A stretch of 11,133 nt of DNA from Deltaproteobacteria bacterium (GTDB lineage Bacteria > Desulfobacterota > Desulfobulbia > Desulfobulbales > BM004). Numbering within the stretch: the first letter of the stretch is position 1; each line of letters starts with the position of its first letter. Under the pieces are notes generated by a model. The model did no database searches, was not told the origin of the DNA, and saw only the letters and a list, made by a program, of their open reading frames with translations. Location of the stretch: NCBI GenBank assembly GCA_019312685.1, contig JAFDCR010000306.1:1-11133 (forward strand), written 5' to 3'. Positions 1 through 6,685 of this stretch are shown piece after piece. Position numbers and translations under genes: made by a program.

Positions 1-1
1 C

Positions 2-676
2 AATGCGGTGATAGCGCCTTTTCTGGAGTTTTTTCAGCGTAACAATACGGGCAGTGCGGTCTTCATCCTGGCTTTCATTCTGCTGTACAAATTCGGTGAC
101 GCCTTTGCCGGGGTGATGGCTAACCCGTTCTACATCCTCATCGGCTTTACCAAGGTGGAAATCGCCAATGTGAGTAAGATTTTCGGTGTTTTTGCCACTC
201 TGCTGGGTGTTTTTACCGGCGGGCTGGTGGTCAAGCGTCTGGGTATCCTGAAGAGTCTGTTCTACTGCGGTCTGCTGCAGATGATCTCGAACCTGATGTT
301 CGCGGCCCAGGCCACCATCGGCCCCAAGGTAAGTTTCCTGTTTCTTACCATCGGGATTGAGAACCTGTCCGGAGGCATGGGATCGGCAGCCTTCGTCGCC
401 TACCTGTCAATGCTGTGCAATACGGCCTATACCGGCACCCAGTATGCCCTGTTCACTTCCTTCATGGCTTTCGGCCGCACCTGGCTTTCGGCCATGTCGG
501 GATGGACCGCTGATCACACTGATTGGATGACTTTTTTTATCATTTCCACTTTTGCGGCTGTTCCAGGCCTGCTGATGCTGCTTGGAATGATAAAACGATT
601 ACCCATGGCGGTACAGGCCGGACATCAGCAGTTCCCATCTTTGGAAAAATTTGAAATGCGGAAGGATGAGCCATGA
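2..676 (+). CDS. ampG: AmpG-family muropeptide MFS permease, C-terminal half (5' end outside window)
   Basis: AmpG is an inner-membrane major facilitator permease that imports anhydro-muropeptides released during cell-wall turnover into the cytoplasm for peptidoglycan recycling. The frame is open from the first bases of the window, so the gene starts upstream; the GTG at position 8 is internal. About 224 residues are visible, roughly the second six-helix half of the usual transporter. The signature stretches match AmpG from memory: a 'LYKFGDAFA' segment at the start of a helix, 'GVFATLLGVFTGG', and the highly characteristic 'IENLSGGMGSAAFVAYLSMLCN' region (given only for recognition), followed by 'QYALFTSFMAFGR'. 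Five to six hydrophobic helices can be counted, and the protein ends in a short polar tail. The next gene is convergent, and no clear hairpin terminator is seen just after the stop. The family call is confident; the precise substrate is inferred. Confidence 0.88.
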   Translation, partial: NAVIAPFLEFFQRNNTGSAVFILAFILLYKFGDAFAGVMANPFYILIGFTKVEIANVSKIFGVFATLLGVFTGGLVVKRLGILKSLFYCGLLQMISNLMFAAQATIGPKVSFLFLTIGIENLSGGMGSAAFVAYLSMLCNTAYTGTQYALFTSFMAFGRTWLSAMSGWTADHTDWMTFFIISTFAAVPGLLMLLGMIKRLPMAVQAGHQQFPSLEKFEMRKDEP

Positions 677-738
677 TCTTTCTTGTTGGATTTTTTTAGG
701 ATTAAAGCTATCGAGCAACGAAGGCATATCTAGAATTC

Positions 739-1023
739 ATGCAGATATTTGAGCCAGCGGAAACCGAAAAGTTTTATTCAAAGAAGATTTTGCCGTACCT
801 CTTTTAGAATTACAAAAAGATTTTCCAGAATTCGAAATTACAGCAAAACCCAGGATTGAAGAAACGAAAGAGGCCGAAGCTAAGGTTGGTAATTGGGCAC
901 GTTTTGGAGGTTCAGCTTATTTAGTCTAAACAAATATGACACCAGTTCAAGTTCGAGATGCAATATCACTTGCTCTTGGCTCTTTCAAAGAAAAAGGGAC
1001 AAATTTACTTTTTTATACTTCCT
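739..1023 (+). pseudogene. Frame-broken AT-rich coding remnant(s), unidentified
   Basis: Coding-like sequence without an intact gene. An ATG at 739 reads 22 codons to a TAG at 805-807. A different frame is open without a start codon from 753 to a TAA at 927-929 and gives a plausible soluble peptide rich in Glu, Lys and Phe (EDFAVPLLELQKDF onward). Seven bases after that stop, an ATG at 936 opens another frame (TPVQVRDAISLALGSF onward) that runs into the antisense end of the next gene. No ribosome-binding site precedes these frames. The region is visibly more AT-rich than the flanking ampG. The simplest reading is one or two genes decayed by frameshift and truncation, perhaps left by a past insertion near the tRNA genes. 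I cannot assign a family. Random open frames in non-coding DNA remain possible. Confidence 0.3.
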
Positions 1024-1836
1024 TCAAACGAGAAGAACACGCTCGGGTTTCTCCAGTACATTTGCCTGGAGCTTTTGAAAGACCGCACCTCCAGTCACCG
1101 GAACGGATGCTTGGCTGGTCGCAACCGAACGGAGGAATTTCATATGTTGCTGGTCAGACCGGGACAACGATTGGTGAATCCATACCAGGGTGTTGTCAGC
1201 AGGACGGTAAAGAACCAACGGCCCCAAGACAACGTCATTATCTGGTCCGGAGGCTAAAATCCCATAACACACCATATGACCCAGCCTGAAATATTTCGGT
1301 GGTTTTTGGTACTCCAGCAATGCGGCAAACATGGTGAGTGTTTTTTCGACGCCGTCGGCAACGCTTCCGGCCAACCACGCCATGCCCTCCCGGGCCAAAT
1401 TTTTAATATCCGCATCAGTGTAAGTCAAATCAAGCTGTTCAACCGCATCCCTCAGGACCGTTTCAACGGATTTACCCCTGGTGCTCATCTTGATATCGGA
1501 ATCGACCAAAATTTTACGGATGGTACGAATGCTCCACATTTCTAAGGTTCTCGGGTTTCTGCGAGTGACCACATCCTTTATGGTGGATCGAAATATCGGC
1601 AGTTCATTGTCCAGGACCAGGATCATTTTCAGCTCTCCTTCGAGCGCCTTGACATAGAGATCCAGATCCCGTTCATGCTGGTATTGGTAAGGACTCAACT
1701 CCAAAAGGCGCCGCATGGCCTCTTTGTTAACTGGGTGTCGTGACTTCTCAGTCCCGCAGGATGCAATAACCAGGGAGGCGAGCCTGTCAAGCTCGATTTT
1801 TCTCCACAGGTTTTCTTGAAACGACATTTTTTCCAT
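1024..1836 (-). CDS. Conserved-looking hypothetical protein, 270 aa, unknown family
   Basis: I do not recognise this protein. It is a predicted soluble 270-residue protein with no signal peptide or membrane segment. The ATG at 1836 is supported by a GGAG five bases upstream, so the start is firm; the Met at residue 4 is a weaker alternative. The N-terminal half looks mainly helical and charged (about residues 5-70, then 80-150, including 'WSIRTIRKIL' at 101-110). The C-terminal half (about 180-225) is richer in beta-type segments and Gly/Pro. There are two Cys (27 and 190), too few for a metal cluster, and no nucleotide-binding or nuclease motif that I can see. Codon use looks like the host's, unlike the AT-rich DNA on both sides. 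The gene is convergent with ampG and its remnant. It lies downstream of the tRNA-Ser pair on the same strand, but candidate terminators separate them, so it probably has its own promoter. Confidence 0.72.
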   Translation of the reverse strand: MEKMSFQENLWRKIELDRLASLVIASCGTEKSRHPVNKEAMRRLLELSPYQYQHERDLDLYVKALEGELKMILVLDNELPIFRSTIKDVVTRRNPRTLEMWSIRTIRKILVDSDIKMSTRGKSVETVLRDAVEQLDLTYTDADIKNLAREGMAWLAGSVADGVEKTLTMFAALLEYQKPPKYFRLGHMVCYGILASGPDNDVVLGPLVLYRPADNTLVWIHQSLSRSDQQHMKFLRSVATSQASVPVTGGAVFQKLQANVLEKPERVLLV

Positions 1837-2090
1837 TGTTTCTCCAGTTAAGGATGTTGTTTGTCACCCTTGCCAATAAGGTGTCGTTTTGCTTGTGTCA
1901 GAAAACATTTGGAAAGTATGGCTCCAATTTCCCCAGGCTGTTTAGTGCCTGAAGAGCATTTTCTTTTTTGGAGGCAGGAAACAATGTAGTGAGTATCTTT
2001 TATGCTACCAAAATTAAAAATAATAGCTTCATCTGATTTGTCCTTAGAAAAAGGGAACACATACTTAATTAATTACACTTCTAATATAAC

Positions 2091-2127
2091 TCAAAAGTCG
2101 AGATACCTATTTAATCTGGACTTTTGA
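2091..2127. repeat. 37-nt inverted repeat, 14-bp arms with one mismatch, 9-nt centre
   Basis: The left arm (2091-2104, beginning TCAAAAGTC) and right arm (2114-2127, ending GACTTTTGA) are reverse complements at 13 of 14 positions. The single G/G mismatch is at 2100/2118, and the central nine bases are ACCTATTTA. No clean T-run follows immediately on either strand, so it does not look like a standard terminator. Possible roles are a regulator-binding palindrome, a recombinase core-like site or the scar of a mobile element. It lies in the AT-rich stretch about 255 bases upstream of the 270-residue hypothetical gene. Confidence 0.75.
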
Positions 2128-2171
2128 AGATCAAACATTTCCCGTTTTTTTCCGAACGTTTGTGAACACCC

Positions 2172-2208
2172 ATAAAATAAAGACGGCGGAGGGGTTAACT
2201 CCTGTCTT
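2172..2208 (-). terminator. Candidate second terminator downstream of tRNA-Ser genes
   Basis: On the minus strand an outer AAGAC/GTCTT stem (2204-2208 with 2180-2184) and an inner GGAG/CTCC stem (2199-2202 with 2188-2191) are separated by a small asymmetric internal loop. A T-rich run (TATTTT, from 2179 downward) follows. The imperfect stem makes it weaker than the closer hairpin at 2270-2283. Confidence 0.35.
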
Positions 2209-2262
2209 CACCTACACTTTTATTCCCCAAAAAAATAATAGTTTAAATTACAGGTGAAATTT

Positions 2263-2283
2263 AGAAAATTGGCCTGTAGGCCA
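2263..2283 (-). terminator. Candidate Rho-independent terminator of the tRNA-Ser transcript
   Basis: On the minus strand, TGGCC (2283-2279) pairs perfectly with GGCCA (2274-2270) around a four-base loop, and TTTTCT (2268-2263) follows one base later. It lies about 59 bases past the CCA end of the GCU tRNA, where a terminator for the tRNA operon is expected. The stem is only five base pairs, so strength is uncertain. Confidence 0.5.
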
Positions 2284-2341
2284 GAAGAAAGTTACTGGTA
2301 AATCTTCGGTGGGATAATTGTTTGGAATTACTACGAAAGAA

Positions 2342-2434
2342 TGGCGGAGAGAGAGGGATTCGAACCCTCGGTGGGGTATAACCCCCACACTCGCTTAGCA
2401 GGCGAGCACCTTCAGCCAACTCGGTCATCTCTCC
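2342..2434 (-). tRNA. tRNA-Ser (anticodon GCU)
   Basis: This is a class II tRNA of 93 nt including the encoded CCA (2344-2342). The acceptor stem GGAGAGA (2434-2428) pairs with TCTCTCC (2352-2346), and the discriminator is G at 2345. The anticodon stem CTCGC/GCGAG encloses the loop CTGCTAA, which places the GCT anticodon at 2399-2397 and reads AGC/AGU serine codons. A long variable arm (GTGGGGG/CCCCCAC) and the T-arm GGTTCGAATCC are present. It is the second gene of a two-tRNA transcript, 22 bases after the UGA serine tRNA. Its 3' end faces the atypical patch at 677-2341. Confidence 0.96.
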
Positions 2435-2456
2435 GGCCAAAGTAGGATAAATAATG

Positions 2457-2542
2457 TGGCGGAGGAAGTAGGATTCGAACCCACGGAACTTTCGTTCAAC
2501 GGTTTTCAAGACCGCCGCCTTCAACCACTCGGCCATTCCTCC
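2457..2542 (-). tRNA. tRNA-Ser (anticodon UGA)
   Basis: This is a class II tRNA of 86 nt with encoded CCA (2459-2457). The acceptor stem GGAGGAA (2542-2536) pairs with TTCCTCC (2467-2461). The anticodon loop CTTGAAA carries TGA at 2508-2506 and reads UCA and other UCN serine codons. A short-stemmed but clear variable arm and the T-arm GGTTCGAATCC support the serine identity. It is the first gene behind the promoter at 2559-2587. Confidence 0.96.
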
Positions 2543-2716
2543 GCGATCAAGAAAGTGGTTTGTACCATTTCAGCAATCTGCTGTCAATATTATGAATATA
2601 CACCAGCGCCTTTAAGTGGGCTATAACTTCATAATTCACTCCATTAACCCATTAACATTTAAGCTGATTTAACTGGTGCACTATAAAGCAAGTATAAGGT
2701 GTGGCTGGCGGGATAT
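2543..2716. other. mutS-to-tRNA intergenic spacer
   Basis: This spacer holds the tRNA promoter, an AT-rich upstream flank that could act as an UP element, and a perfect 8-base tandem duplication (CCATTAAC at 2641-2648 and 2649-2656). I see no hairpin plus T-run that would terminate mutS. Confidence 0.5.
2559..2587 (-). promoter_or_regulatory. Sigma70-type promoter of the tRNA-Ser pair
   Basis: On the minus strand a perfect -35 box TTGACA (2587-2582) is separated by exactly 17 bases from TACAAA (2564-2559), which matches four of six -10 consensus positions. The AT-rich sequence just upstream of the -35 resembles an UP element. The first tRNA begins 16 bases after the -10, leaving a short leader for processing. 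Confidence 0.72.
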
Positions 2717-5389
2717 TTATTCATCAGAGAGTTTTTTCAGTTCATAGAGCAGATTCAGAGCCTCTAGTGGAGAAAGTCTGTCCGGTGAGATCGCTTCCAG
2801 TTTTTCGCGGATCGGGTCTGAGCCGGGAAAAAGATTTAACTGGCTTGGATGTTTTGCGCCATTCCCAGCCCTTTTTTTGCCTTTCCGGTTCCTGCTTGCT
2901 GCAATACGGGGTTCTCCCAAATAGTCGAATTCCCCTTTTTCAATGTTTTTCAGGATCTCATGGGCCCGCTCCACCACCTTGGGGGGAACACCTGCCAGGG
3001 CGGCAACCTGGATGCCGTAGCTCCTGTTGGTTCCGCCCTTCATGAGCTTATGGAGAAAAATGATGGAATCGTTCCATTCCCGCACCCCGATATTATAGTT
3101 TTTCACCCGGCTTCTGGTTAAGGAGAGTTCTGTGAGTTCATGGTAATGGGTGGCAAAAAGAGTTTTAACCCCTTTACCGTTTTTGTTTACCAGGTCCTCG
3201 GCAACAGCCCAGGCAATGGCCAGACCGTCAAAGGTGCTGGTCCCCCGGCCAATTTCATCAAGAATGACCAGGCTTTTTTCCGTGGCATTGTTCAGGATGT
3301 TTGCAGTTTCATTCATTTCAACCATGAAGGTTGACTGGCCCCGGCGCAGATCGTCCATGGCGCCCACCCGGGTGAAAATGCGGTCCACCACTCCAATTTC
3401 CGCCTTTTCGGCAGGCACAAAGCTCCCCATCTGTGCCATGAGCACTATGAGGGCTGCCTGGCGCAGGACAGTTGATTTGCCGGCCATGTTGGGTCCGGTG
3501 ATGATCAGCACCTCCTCGTTTTCCTGGTCCAGATGTATATCGTTGGGCACAAACCTGCCTGCGGGCAAGGTCCGTTCTATGACCGGATGCCTTCCCTCTG
3601 TAATCGTAATTTCCTCGCTGTCATTAACAATCGGCTTCACATACCTGTGACGGCGGGCCGCTTCAGCCAGGCAGGCAAAATAATCAAGGCGGGCAAGGTT
3701 TGCGGCTGTTTCAAGCAGGTCGCGGCTCTTGGCAGCCACCCGGCTTCTGATATCTGTAAAAATCCTGTATTCAAGTTCAAGCCTTTTTTCCTCAGCTCCG
3801 AGCACCTTGTTTTCAAACTCTTTCAACTCAGGGGTTATGAAACGCTCGGCATTGACCAGGGTCTGCTTGCGGATAAAATAATCCGGGACATTTTCCAGTT
3901 GGCCGCGGCTTACCTCAAGATAGTACCCGAAAACCTTGTTAAATCCGATTTTAAGGTTGGCAATACCCGTACGCTCTCTTTCCGTTGCTTCAAGATCAAG
4001 AATCATTCCCCTGCCGTCCCGCAGGAGGCTTATCAGTTCATCCAGTTCTGCATGAAAGCCGTCTTTGATGATTTTTCCTTCCCTAAGGGTTATCGGGGCG
4101 TTATCCCTGATGCTTTCATCCAGCAGGTCCTTTATCTCTGACAGTTCATTTATATCTGATGAGACCTTATGCAGAATCCCTCTTTTTACTCCGGAGAAAA
4201 GTTTTTTGATATCCGGCAGCTGGCTAAGGGTATTGCGAATGGCAAGCAGATCCCTGGGATTGGCGCTGCCGAGCACGACCCTGCTGTTCAGCCGCTCCAG
4301 ATCATACACATCAGCCAAAAGACCGAGCAGATTTTCCCGCAGTCTGTTCTTTGAATATAATATCTCAACTCCATCCAGCCTGGATCGGATTTGGGCCACA
4401 TCCCTCAAGGGGAAGAGCAGCCTGCGCTTAAGAAGACGGGCGCCCATCGGCGTAGAGGTGTAATCAAGGGTGTCAAGCAGCGATCCCTTTCTGGTACCGC
4501 CCACAATGGTCTGGGCCAGTTCAAGGTTGCGGCGTGAAGGTTCATCGACAATCAAAAAATCGTCAAGATTAACCGGAATGAGTTTTTCAATGTGTGAGCA
4601 GGCGGTTTTCTGGGTCTCTGAAACATACTGCAGAAGGGCGCCCGCAGCTGAGATCCCGGCCTTCAATTGCTCGCAGCCGAATCCGGCAAGGTTCAGGGTT
4701 GAAAAGTGTTCCAGCAGGGTTTCCCGGGCGGTTTCCAAATAAAAAGTATGTTCAGGCCTCACGGTCAGACAGATGTTCGGCAGGAAGCCGGTAATGGCAG
4801 CAACAACCGTTTTATCATTTTCCTCAACGGATTCCTCAAAAAGAAGTTCTGCCGGTGCCATCCTGGTGATTTCATCCAGAAGCCCTTCAAGGTCCCCATG
4901 CTCGTTCACCAGAAATTCGCCGGTGGATATATCGAGATAGGCGGCCCCGTAGATTTGACCTGACTTATCAGAAGAGATAAAAACAGAAGACAGGTAGCGG
5001 TTGCTCTTGTCATCTAGGAGCTGTTCATCTGTTGTAACCCCGGGAGTAACTACCCGGACAACATCCCGCTTGACTATATTGCCGCCTTTTACTGAACGGG
5101 GATCTTCAACCTGTTCGCAGACAGCCACCCGATGGCCCGCTTTAACAAGTTTGGCAAGGTAGGAAGAGGCTGCATGGAAGGGAACCCCGCACATGGGTAT
5201 TTTATTCTCCTCATTTTTGCTGCTGCGGGACGTAAGTGTAATGCCAAGAATTTTTGCCGCAACTACGGCATCATCAAAGAACATCTCGTAAAAGTCACCC
5301 ATGCGGTAAAAGAGGATGGCATCATCCTGGGTGGCCTTGATCTCCATGTACTGCTGGAGCATGGGGGTTATTTTTGGGGTTGTTGTCAT
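2717..5389 (-). CDS. mutS: DNA mismatch repair protein MutS
   Basis: MutS recognises base mismatches and small loops in newly replicated DNA and recruits MutL. This is a full-length MutS1 of 890 residues, slightly longer than the E. coli protein (about 850). The mismatch-contacting F-x-E motif is at F33-E35 in 'GDFYEMF'. The ATPase domain carries the Walker A GPNMAGKST (632-640), Walker B with D711 E712 followed by GRGTSTFDG, and a 'TLFATHYHEL' segment. Near the C-terminus, QLNLF (850-854) fits the beta-clamp-binding consensus, and the last 25 residues match the helical tetramerisation tail. The ATG at 5389 aligns with other MutS starts (T-P-M-xx-Q-Y), but it has no clear Shine-Dalgarno, only AGTTACCT. 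No mutL is adjacent. A REP-type repeat lies in its upstream spacer, and a pair of tRNA genes follows on the same strand. Confidence 0.98.
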   Translation of the reverse strand: MTTTPKITPMLQQYMEIKATQDDAILFYRMGDFYEMFFDDAVVAAKILGITLTSRSSKNEENKIPMCGVPFHAASSYLAKLVKAGHRVAVCEQVEDPRSVKGGNIVKRDVVRVVTPGVTTDEQLLDDKSNRYLSSVFISSDKSGQIYGAAYLDISTGEFLVNEHGDLEGLLDEITRMAPAELLFEESVEENDKTVVAAITGFLPNICLTVRPEHTFYLETARETLLEHFSTLNLAGFGCEQLKAGISAAGALLQYVSETQKTACSHIEKLIPVNLDDFLIVDEPSRRNLELAQTIVGGTRKGSLLDTLDYTSTPMGARLLKRRLLFPLRDVAQIRSRLDGVEILYSKNRLRENLLGLLADVYDLERLNSRVVLGSANPRDLLAIRNTLSQLPDIKKLFSGVKRGILHKVSSDINELSEIKDLLDESIRDNAPITLREGKIIKDGFHAELDELISLLRDGRGMILDLEATERERTGIANLKIGFNKVFGYYLEVSRGQLENVPDYFIRKQTLVNAERFITPELKEFENKVLGAEEKRLELEYRIFTDIRSRVAAKSRDLLETAANLARLDYFACLAEAARRHRYVKPIVNDSEEITITEGRHPVIERTLPAGRFVPNDIHLDQENEEVLIITGPNMAGKSTVLRQAALIVLMAQMGSFVPAEKAEIGVVDRIFTRVGAMDDLRRGQSTFMVEMNETANILNNATEKSLVILDEIGRGTSTFDGLAIAWAVAEDLVNKNGKGVKTLFATHYHELTELSLTRSRVKNYNIGVREWNDSIIFLHKLMKGGTNRSYGIQVAALAGVPPKVVERAHEILKNIEKGEFDYLGEPRIAASRNRKGKKRAGNGAKHPSQLNLFPGSDPIREKLEAISPDRLSPLEALNLLYELKKLSDE

Positions 5390-5442
5390 AGGTAACTAAG
5401 TATTTCGTTAATATAAATTTTTTCCAAGTTAAAAGAATCTGG

Positions 5443-5523
5443 ATCCCCGCCTCCGCGGGGATGACATACTGATCAACACAGTCACTCCCCTATCAACACA
5501 GTCACTCCCGCGAAGGCGGGAGT
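5443..5523. repeat. REP-pair repeat, copy 1 (two GC-rich hairpins)
   Basis: Hairpin A has an 8-bp perfect stem, ATCCCCGC (5443-5450) with GCGGGGAT (5455-5462), and loop CTCC. Hairpin B has an 8-bp perfect stem, ACTCCCGC (5504-5511) with GCGGGAGT (5516-5523), and loop GAAG. Both belong to the widespread 'CTGGA-YTCCCGC..GCGGGA-TGAC' type of extragenic palindrome. A second copy in the same orientation lies at 6686-6744. This copy is exactly 20 bases longer because of an internal tandem duplication (5471-5510). Hairpin B begins 7 bases after the HIT stop on the minus strand, but no T-run follows, so it may protect mRNA ends rather than terminate. Confidence 0.85.
5471..5510. repeat. 20-bp tandem duplication inside REP copy 1
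   Basis: Two adjacent 20-base units (5471-5490 and 5491-5510) share the 18-base core ATCAACACAGTCACTCCC and differ only at their first and last bases. The other REP pair lacks the second unit, so this is a local duplication within the repeat. Confidence 0.9.
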
Positions 5524-5530
5524 CCATTAA

Positions 5531-6040
5531 TTATTTATCTCCTTTTATATACAACAGTTTCTGAAAATCAGGTAATAGCCGGTCAAAGGTGTTTTCAATA
5601 TGTTCCGGGATCGTTCTCACCTCGTCCAGCACGGTCATAAAGTTATGGTCTCCCTCCCAGCGCGGCACCACGTGAAAATGAAGGTGGTCCGGTTGACCCG
5701 CACCGGCAACCTTACCAAGGTTGAGGCCGATGTTAAAGCCGTCCGAGTTTAGATGTTTTCTTAATATATCAACCGACTTCTTCATAATACCAAACAGGGC
5801 GGTACTTTCATCATTCTGCACCTCATTTATATCGCTGAAATGACGGCTTGGCGCTATTAAAAGATGTCCGTTGGCATAAGGAAAGCGGTTTAAGAGAACC
5901 ACGGTCAGGGCATCACGGTAAAGCAGCAAATTTTTTTTATCAGAACTTTTCCCGGATCCTGCTTCAAAAATACATCCTTTTTCTTTGGGTTCTTTTCCCT
6001 GGATATATGACATGCGCCAGGGGGTCCAGAGGTTTTTCAA
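5531..6040 (-). CDS. HIT-family nucleotide phosphorylase/hydrolase (Ap4A phosphorylase-like)
   Basis: HIT proteins cleave or phosphorolyse nucleotide phosphates such as diadenosine polyphosphates through a histidine-nucleotide intermediate. The 169-residue protein has the diagnostic H-x-H-x-H-x-x motif at H119, H121 and H123 (HLHFHVVPRW), with H121 the expected nucleophile. It also has the upstream 'NRFPYANGHLLIAP' strand-helix segment (51-64) and 'GFNIGLNLG' (101-109). The N-terminus 'LWTPWRMSYI' matches the subgroup related to mycobacterial Ap4A phosphorylase. That subgroup usually has CxFC near residue 23; here it is C23-I-F-E26, so this metal or structural pair is lost. The start is TTG at 6040. 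It fits because a GGAG lies eight bases upstream and the TTGA overlap with the previous stop implies translational coupling. The exact substrate is not deducible. Confidence 0.9.
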   Translation of the reverse strand: MKNLWTPWRMSYIQGKEPKEKGCIFEAGSGKSSDKKNLLLYRDALTVVLLNRFPYANGHLLIAPSRHFSDINEVQNDESTALFGIMKKSVDILRKHLNSDGFNIGLNLGKVAGAGQPDHLHFHVVPRWEGDHNFMTVLDEVRTIPEHIENTFDRLLPDFQKLLYIKGDK

Positions 6041-6534
6041 GAGACGTTCTCCACTGAATGTATTCGGCCCTTTATGCCGGCCTGGTCAACTGTAATAATA
6101 GCATAGGTTCCCGAAGCCCCATATGTGCCGGTAGCCGTAAAGCTGCCCGGATTTACCATCAGGGTCGAGCCATACAGGTGGCAGACAGGCTTATGCGTAT
6201 GGCCATAGACAATACAGTCTATCGGACCGAAGGCATCGAACAGCCGTTCTTCGGTATTGTGCATGTAACCGGCGCCGTGAAAAAGCGCGATACGGAAACC
6301 ATTCACTGTTATTATTTTGCTGGCCGGAAGTGCTGCCCGGGTTTTGGGGCCGCACATGTTGCCGTGGACCGCATGAACCTTTTTGGGGTTAAAAGCATCA
6401 AGGATCGAGAGACTTGTCAGGTCGCCGGCATGCAGAATCATATCAACATCAGCAAAGCAGCGCTTAATTTTTTTTCTGAACCGCTCATCCGGTTCCAGGA
6501 GGTGTGTGTCTGAAAGAACACCGATGGTAATCAT
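6037..6534 (-). CDS. YfcE/MJ0936-type metallophosphoesterase
   Basis: This is a small cytoplasmic calcineurin-like phosphoesterase of 165 residues, the normal length of the YfcE/MJ0936 group, whose members hydrolyse phosphodiesters such as bis-pNPP in vitro with Mn or Ni. Metal-binding motifs appear in order: D9-x-H11 in 'LSDTH', H35-A-G-D38, G58-N59, H86 in 'LFHGAG', and G111-H112-T113-H114, followed by the strand 'MVNPGS'. After G-N the family usually has C-D; here it is M60-C61, so the Asp commonly found there is absent while the core ligands remain. The ATG at 6534 places the first motif at the usual distance; upstream bases show only a weak ribosome-binding site. The stop overlaps the TTG start of the HIT gene, so the two are surely co-transcribed. 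The biological substrate is unknown. Confidence 0.9.
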   Translation of the reverse strand: MITIGVLSDTHLLEPDERFRKKIKRCFADVDMILHAGDLTSLSILDAFNPKKVHAVHGNMCGPKTRAALPASKIITVNGFRIALFHGAGYMHNTEERLFDAFGPIDCIVYGHTHKPVCHLYGSTLMVNPGSFTATGTYGASGTYAIITVDQAGIKGRIHSVENVS

Positions 6535-6564
6535 GGTTTACTTATAAATATTATTCAAAACAAT

Positions 6565-6616
6565 TTAATGTGGCTCTTAATGATGTCCAGTTAATGTGGC
6601 TCTTAATGATGTCCAG
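6565..6616. repeat. Perfect 26-bp tandem duplication
   Basis: Units 6565-6590 and 6591-6616 are identical over all 26 bases. Each unit is itself a loose two-part repeat, since TTAATG opens both of its halves (TTAATGTGGCTC then TTAATGATGTCCAG). It lies 30 bases upstream of the phosphoesterase start codon, inside its leader or promoter region. Confidence 0.95.
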
Positions 6617-6685
6617 GTTTTTGAGTATTCTTGAAGGTTGCTGCTGAACAAAAACTGGATCGGAGTCTCCCCCTGGTCGCTTACC

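Larger units (their letters stand above)
1837..2341. other. Gene-poor AT-rich stretch between hypothetical gene and tRNA-Ser
   Basis: This 505-base stretch lacks a convincing gene. A 70-codon frame on the minus strand (2060 to 1848) begins with GTG and has no ribosome-binding site, so I do not call it. The stretch contains a long inverted repeat (2091-2127), two candidate terminators for the tRNA transcript (2263-2283 and 2172-2208), and a T-run on the plus strand near 2145-2151. Its base composition is clearly richer in A and T than the coding DNA around it. It sits immediately beyond the 3' end of a tRNA gene, a common target of integrating elements, but no integrase gene and no duplicated tRNA 3' end is visible within the window. 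Confidence 0.6.

Noticed and set aside
1848..2060. 70-codon frame on the minus strand directly upstream of the 270-residue gene
   Set aside because: GTG start, no ribosome-binding site, no recognisable motif, and it lies in AT-rich DNA; chance is the simplest explanation, although its stop 11 bases before the next start kept it in consideration.
2180..2192. Possible att duplication: GGCGGAGG at 2185-2192 resembling the tRNA-Ser 3' ends
   Set aside because: Only eight bases match and the flanks diverge at once; it is better explained as part of a hairpin (2180-2208).
2261..2536. 91-codon minus-strand frame over both serine tRNA genes
   Set aside because: Both tRNAs are complete and fold well; the frame is a by-product of their sequence.
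2601..2679. CACCAG (2601-2606) and CTGGTG (2674-2679) as a stem after mutS
   Set aside because: Six base pairs with a 67-base loop is not significant and has no T-run.
3150..4463. Several plus-strand frames of 60-200 codons opposite mutS
   Set aside because: They are antisense shadows of a clearly conserved MutS coding frame.
5443..5523. Possible CRISPR or short regularly spaced repeat array
   Set aside because: Only two hairpin types and one 20-base tandem; no repeat-spacer periodicity and no cas genes.
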